A stretch of 8,741 nucleotides of DNA. Source: CAZTWC01 sp964617105 [NCBI: uncultured Myxococcia bacterium]. Its GTDB lineage: Bacteria; CAZTWC01. The notes beneath the pieces were generated by a model. That model saw only the letters and a list, made by a program, of their open reading frames with translations, made no database searches and was not told the origin of the DNA. The number at the start of each line of letters is the position of its first letter. Position 1 is the stretch's first letter. The translations under genes were made by a program, and so were the position numbers. The stretch covers positions 1 through 8,741 of the forward strand of contig CAZTWC010000151.1 in assembly GCA_964617105.1 (NCBI GenBank), written 5' to 3'. This document shows positions 6,092 through 8,741 of the stretch, one piece after another.

Positions 6092-8338
6092 TTAATACCT
6101 AAAGCCAAGGCCTGCAGTTATTTCTCTCAAATTCTGGGGTACCCGGGGTAAATAGGTTTTGCTCCCTTCGGTGGCAACCCCGGCGGTGTAGTATTTCTCA
6201 TTGATTAGATTGACCACATTTAGATGAAAATCGAGTCCTGGAAACAGATCCTGATAAATAATATGCAAGTTGGCTAAATGATAACCAGGCATCCTTTGGT
6301 GAGGGGATTCTGGTATATAATCGCCATCCCGGTCTACCCCATAGAGAGAGTTCTCCTTGCGGGTAGCGATTTTGCTCACCCAACGAAAACGGGGGGTGAT
6401 ATGCAATTTTTCCAATAGAGTTAGAGTGAAACCCAAAGAGAATTTTATCTCCGAGGTTTTAAAAATATCTAACTTTTCCCCTGATTCAGGGTCGGTGTTG
6501 GTTCCGCCCAGCATAGAATAGGAGAAAAATATCTTTAAATAGTCCCAAGGGAGAAAATCGGCGTTAAAATCGAGTCCATAGGATTTCAAATCACCATAAT
6601 TGGTGCTGTGCTCTACAAAAATATTGCCACTTTTATCAGTGTCGATCCAACCGGCACCCGCCTTGACCCAACTATCCTGCACCTTTATTTTGTCATATCC
6701 CTTGCGAACTATCAGGTCTTCAACCAGGTTGTAATAGATACTGGTAGAGGTCTTCAATTTATCCCACATGTCCTGCATCCAGTTCAACTCGATGGTACGG
6801 AGTTTTTCCGGTTTTAAATCCCGGTTCTGGATATGCCCATATTCAGTGGTAAACCAGGTTTCATAACGGTGGAAAAAACCGGGAGCCAAATAGGCAGTGC
6901 CGCCCAAAAATTTAAAGGTATTTTTCTCAATGGTGTAAACCATCCCCAACCTGGGGGTAAACATCTGACCGTAACTGGAGTTATTATCCAACCGGTACCC
7001 GGCCAGTAAAGTTAAACTCTCCAGCAGATTGTATTTCAATTGCAGATAATGCCCGGCTTCCTCCTCCTGGACAGCGGCCTGGGGATAAACATCATTATAA
7101 AAATTGTTAAAGTGTAATTGGTCATTTTTCACATCAAAGGGTTCACCGGTCTTGTCACCAGTGGGTATTCCCATGGTTTTACAGAAATGCAGCCCACCAG
7201 AAACCCGCAGTTTCGGATTAAATTGATAATCAAGATGATTTTGCAAAGCATAACGTTCCATTACTCCGTATTGATGCACTTTTAATTTTTTGTCAGGCAT
7301 ATAGGCTGAATAGTAAACCCAGTTCATGTGGGGATCGATGGTAAAATTTCTGTAGGTGATTTTGGTTTCCATATTCAACTTGTCGAAAGAGTAGTTATGT
7401 TTCCCCTCTATTTGGTAAAGGTTGTGCCCCCAATAGGAGTCGGAGGTGTACATGTAATGGTCATCCGGGTCCAAAGCCTTGGACAACTGCTCCTGGTATT
7501 TGCTACGGTGAAAAGTTATGGAAAAATCCTTGATTTGCAGGTTGACAAACAGGTTGTAGTCATCTGTTGGATCGCTGTACCCATACATCAGTCCGGAGTA
7601 GTCAGAGGATAATTCGGGATACTGATCTTTCAGGTTTTGCCCTTCGCTTGCATACTTGCGAAAAAAAACATTCAAATGGATATCTTGGCTCAGGGTGCGG
7701 TTCAAACTGCCGTAAATATCGTAAAGGCTGTAAAAACCATTTAAAAGGCCGGTGTTGGCGTTAACATGAATTTGATTTCCATCGGTTGAGGCATCCAGGG
7801 TGATCATGTTGATTACAGCAAAAGCATCAGCACCATACAGGGCGGAAGCCGGGCCATAGACCACTTCGATCCTCTTCAGGTTCCAAATTGGCACATTGTT
7901 GCCCAAAGGAAACTGCTTGCCCGAAGGAGAAGTGATGGGAATACCGTTTAAAAGGATCGCTATCTTGTTGTTGCCGCTTATTCCCCTTTGGATCAGCAAA
8001 CTGGAGAATTCTCCGTAAACATTGGTGCTGATATCAAAACCGGGAAGATCATTAAAAATATCTTTCAGATCTCTATATCCCCGCTCCCGGATCATCTGCC
8101 TGGAGATAACAATCACCGTGGCTGGCGCCTGATTAATAGTCTCTTTCTTTTTAGAAGCGGTGATCACATAAAATTTGTCGCCCCAGAGCAGTTCATCCAG
8201 GCTGATTGCGGTTTTTTTCATCTGCTTTGGGGCTGTGCTATCGACCTCAGATACGCTCTTATCTCCTACCTCCTTAGCGAATATGTGCGATGCAAGAACT
8301 ATCTGCAGCAACATTATTACCACCAAGATCCGTTTCAT
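6092..8338 (-). CDS. TonB-dependent outer-membrane receptor
   Basis: A 748-residue gated beta-barrel that imports, or senses, a scarce ligand such as a siderophore, metal complex, cobalamin or small organic at the cost of TonB-ExbBD energy. It has a signal peptide (1-21, ending IFA|KE), a likely TonB-box segment around FYVITAS (56-62), and a plug domain (about 68-185) with ETINQAPATVIVISRQMI, GYRDLKDIFNDLPGF (88-101), LLIQRGISG (114-122), and RIEVVYGPASALYGADAF (156-173). The remainder is rich in alternating aromatic strands and ends in FRY, the terminal aromatic typical of BAM-assembled barrels. Length is ordinary for the family. No TonB, ExbB or ExbD gene and no sigma/anti-sigma pair is nearby. 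The start has a strong AAGGAG six bases upstream. Together with the binding protein and kinase downstream it forms a probable sensing or uptake unit. Substrate unknown. Confidence 0.95.
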   Translation of the reverse strand: MKRILVVIMLLQIVLASHIFAKEVGDKSVSEVDSTAPKQMKKTAISLDELLWGDKFYVITASKKKETINQAPATVIVISRQMIRERGYRDLKDIFNDLPGFDISTNVYGEFSSLLIQRGISGNNKIAILLNGIPITSPSGKQFPLGNNVPIWNLKRIEVVYGPASALYGADAFAVINMITLDASTDGNQIHVNANTGLLNGFYSLYDIYGSLNRTLSQDIHLNVFFRKYASEGQNLKDQYPELSSDYSGLMYGYSDPTDDYNLFVNLQIKDFSITFHRSKYQEQLSKALDPDDHYMYTSDSYWGHNLYQIEGKHNYSFDKLNMETKITYRNFTIDPHMNWVYYSAYMPDKKLKVHQYGVMERYALQNHLDYQFNPKLRVSGGLHFCKTMGIPTGDKTGEPFDVKNDQLHFNNFYNDVYPQAAVQEEEAGHYLQLKYNLLESLTLLAGYRLDNNSSYGQMFTPRLGMVYTIEKNTFKFLGGTAYLAPGFFHRYETWFTTEYGHIQNRDLKPEKLRTIELNWMQDMWDKLKTSTSIYYNLVEDLIVRKGYDKIKVQDSWVKAGAGWIDTDKSGNIFVEHSTNYGDLKSYGLDFNADFLPWDYLKIFFSYSMLGGTNTDPESGEKLDIFKTSEIKFSLGFTLTLLEKLHITPRFRWVSKIATRKENSLYGVDRDGDYIPESPHQRMPGYHLANLHIIYQDLFPGLDFHLNVVNLINEKYYTAGVATEGSKTYLPRVPQNLREITAGLGFRY

Positions 8339-8344
8339 TTTTAT

Positions 8345-8350
8345 CTCCTT
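8345..8350 (-). promoter_or_regulatory. Ribosome binding site of the TonB-dependent receptor gene
   Basis: AAGGAG on the minus strand, six bases before the ATG at 8336-8338. It is the best Shine-Dalgarno in the window and fixes the receptor start just before a clean signal peptide. It lies in the 28-bp gap after the transporter stop; no promoter is evident in that gap, so the receptor may be read through from upstream. Confidence 0.8.
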
Positions 8351-8366
8351 TAGAACTATGTATAGA

Positions 8367-8741
8367 TTATGCAGTCTGTTCTTCCGAACTCTCTTCCACC
8401 TGATCAGTACCCCCGGTGGCCTTGAGAATAATTCCTTTGAAAGCTATGATCAAAATCGGAGTAGCCAGGGCGGAAATAGCGATGACCAGCCAGAACATAA
8501 AGGGGTCAACTGCGTCAGGGTTATCTTTGGGCGCATAGGCAGGCAATATCCAGGTTTGCAGCAAGCCTACCAGCGGTTTGGAGGCAAACCAGGGCAGCAC
8601 CGATAAACTCATATAAGTACCTACCCGCTCTTTGGGCGCCACAATAGCAGTATACTCCATCAGCCTGGGAGACCAGATCCCTTCGCCAATGGTAAAGAAA
8701 ACCACGAATATGATCAGGGGGATATACCAGGGATGTATAGG
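8367..8741 (-). CDS. MFS-type transporter, C-terminal part (5' end beyond window)
   Basis: The frame is open to the right edge, giving 124 residues. The apparent GTG start at 8703-8705 is only an internal valine, because coding continues upstream with PIHPWYIPLIIF. About three hydrophobic segments are visible: IPLIIFVVFFTIGEGIW, a second around MSLSVLPWFASKPLVGLL, and PFMFWLVIAISALATPILII. They are followed by a short hydrophilic, acid-rich tail ending EESSEEQTA. The stretch GEGIWSPRLMEYTAIVAPKE resembles the loop after a transmembrane helix in POT-like and related MFS carriers, where it follows the GE pair. The substrate cannot be inferred from this part. The gene ends 28 bp before the TonB-dependent receptor on the same strand and may be co-transcribed with it, or may be an unrelated neighbour. 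Confidence 0.75.
   Translation of the reverse strand, partial: PIHPWYIPLIIFVVFFTIGEGIWSPRLMEYTAIVAPKERVGTYMSLSVLPWFASKPLVGLLQTWILPAYAPKDNPDAVDPFMFWLVIAISALATPILIIAFKGIILKATGGTDQVEESSEEQTA

Noticed and set aside
7988-8606. Plus-strand frames over the start of the TonB-dependent receptor and the transporter end
   Set aside because: They are antisense to a receptor with a signal peptide and a strong ribosome binding site, and have no coding signal of their own.
8703-8705. GTG as the start of a 112-residue membrane protein
   Set aside because: The frame continues open to the window edge through a hydrophobic segment, so the GTG is an internal valine of a truncated gene.
1-8741. CRISPR arrays, tRNA or rRNA genes, insertion sequences or attachment sites
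   Set aside because: I saw no spaced repeats, structured RNA genes, transposase frames or terminal inverted repeats; nearly all bases are coding.

Overview
The window is compact bacterial DNA (moderate to low GC) in which every gene I can support lies on the minus strand, so transcription runs right to left. A TonB-dependent outer-membrane receptor, a periplasmic binding protein and HslVU point to a Gram-negative (diderm) bacterium. I cannot name the phylum from this sequence; a desulfobacterial or similar environmental lineage is only a guess.

Layout in transcription order: (1) the C-terminal 124 residues of an MFS-type transporter, cut by the right edge; (2) a 748-residue TonB-dependent receptor; (3) a 305-residue exported protein of the ABC_sub_bind type, starting on the base after the receptor's stop codon; (4) a 545-residue transmembrane sensor histidine kinase with HAMP, HisKA and HATPase regions; (5) a 111-bp AT-rich gap holding a near-consensus sigma70-type promoter (TTGAAA, 17-bp spacer, TATAAT); (6) a 92-residue KaiB-family protein; (7) a stand-alone receiver-domain response regulator; (8) a thioredoxin-fold protein with a CPHC motif and a HEAT-like helical tail; (9) hslV; (10) hslU, cut by the left edge probably about a dozen codons before its end.

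Receptor, binding protein and kinase look like an envelope sensing module: ligand at the outer membrane, a periplasmic binder with no ABC permease or ATPase nearby, and a kinase with a periplasmic domain of about 165 residues. The KaiB-like protein, receiver and Trx-HEAT protein look like the cytoplasmic signalling half, co-transcribed with the HslVU protease. No KaiA or KaiC is visible. The KaiB homologue keeps the family core but differs at the C-terminal positions that hold cyanobacterial KaiB in its ground-state fold, so it may sit permanently in the thioredoxin-like fold. The most interesting possibility is therefore a KaiC-independent two-component pathway using two thioredoxin-fold proteins around one receiver. 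That functional reading is inference; gene order, motifs and promoter are read from the sequence.
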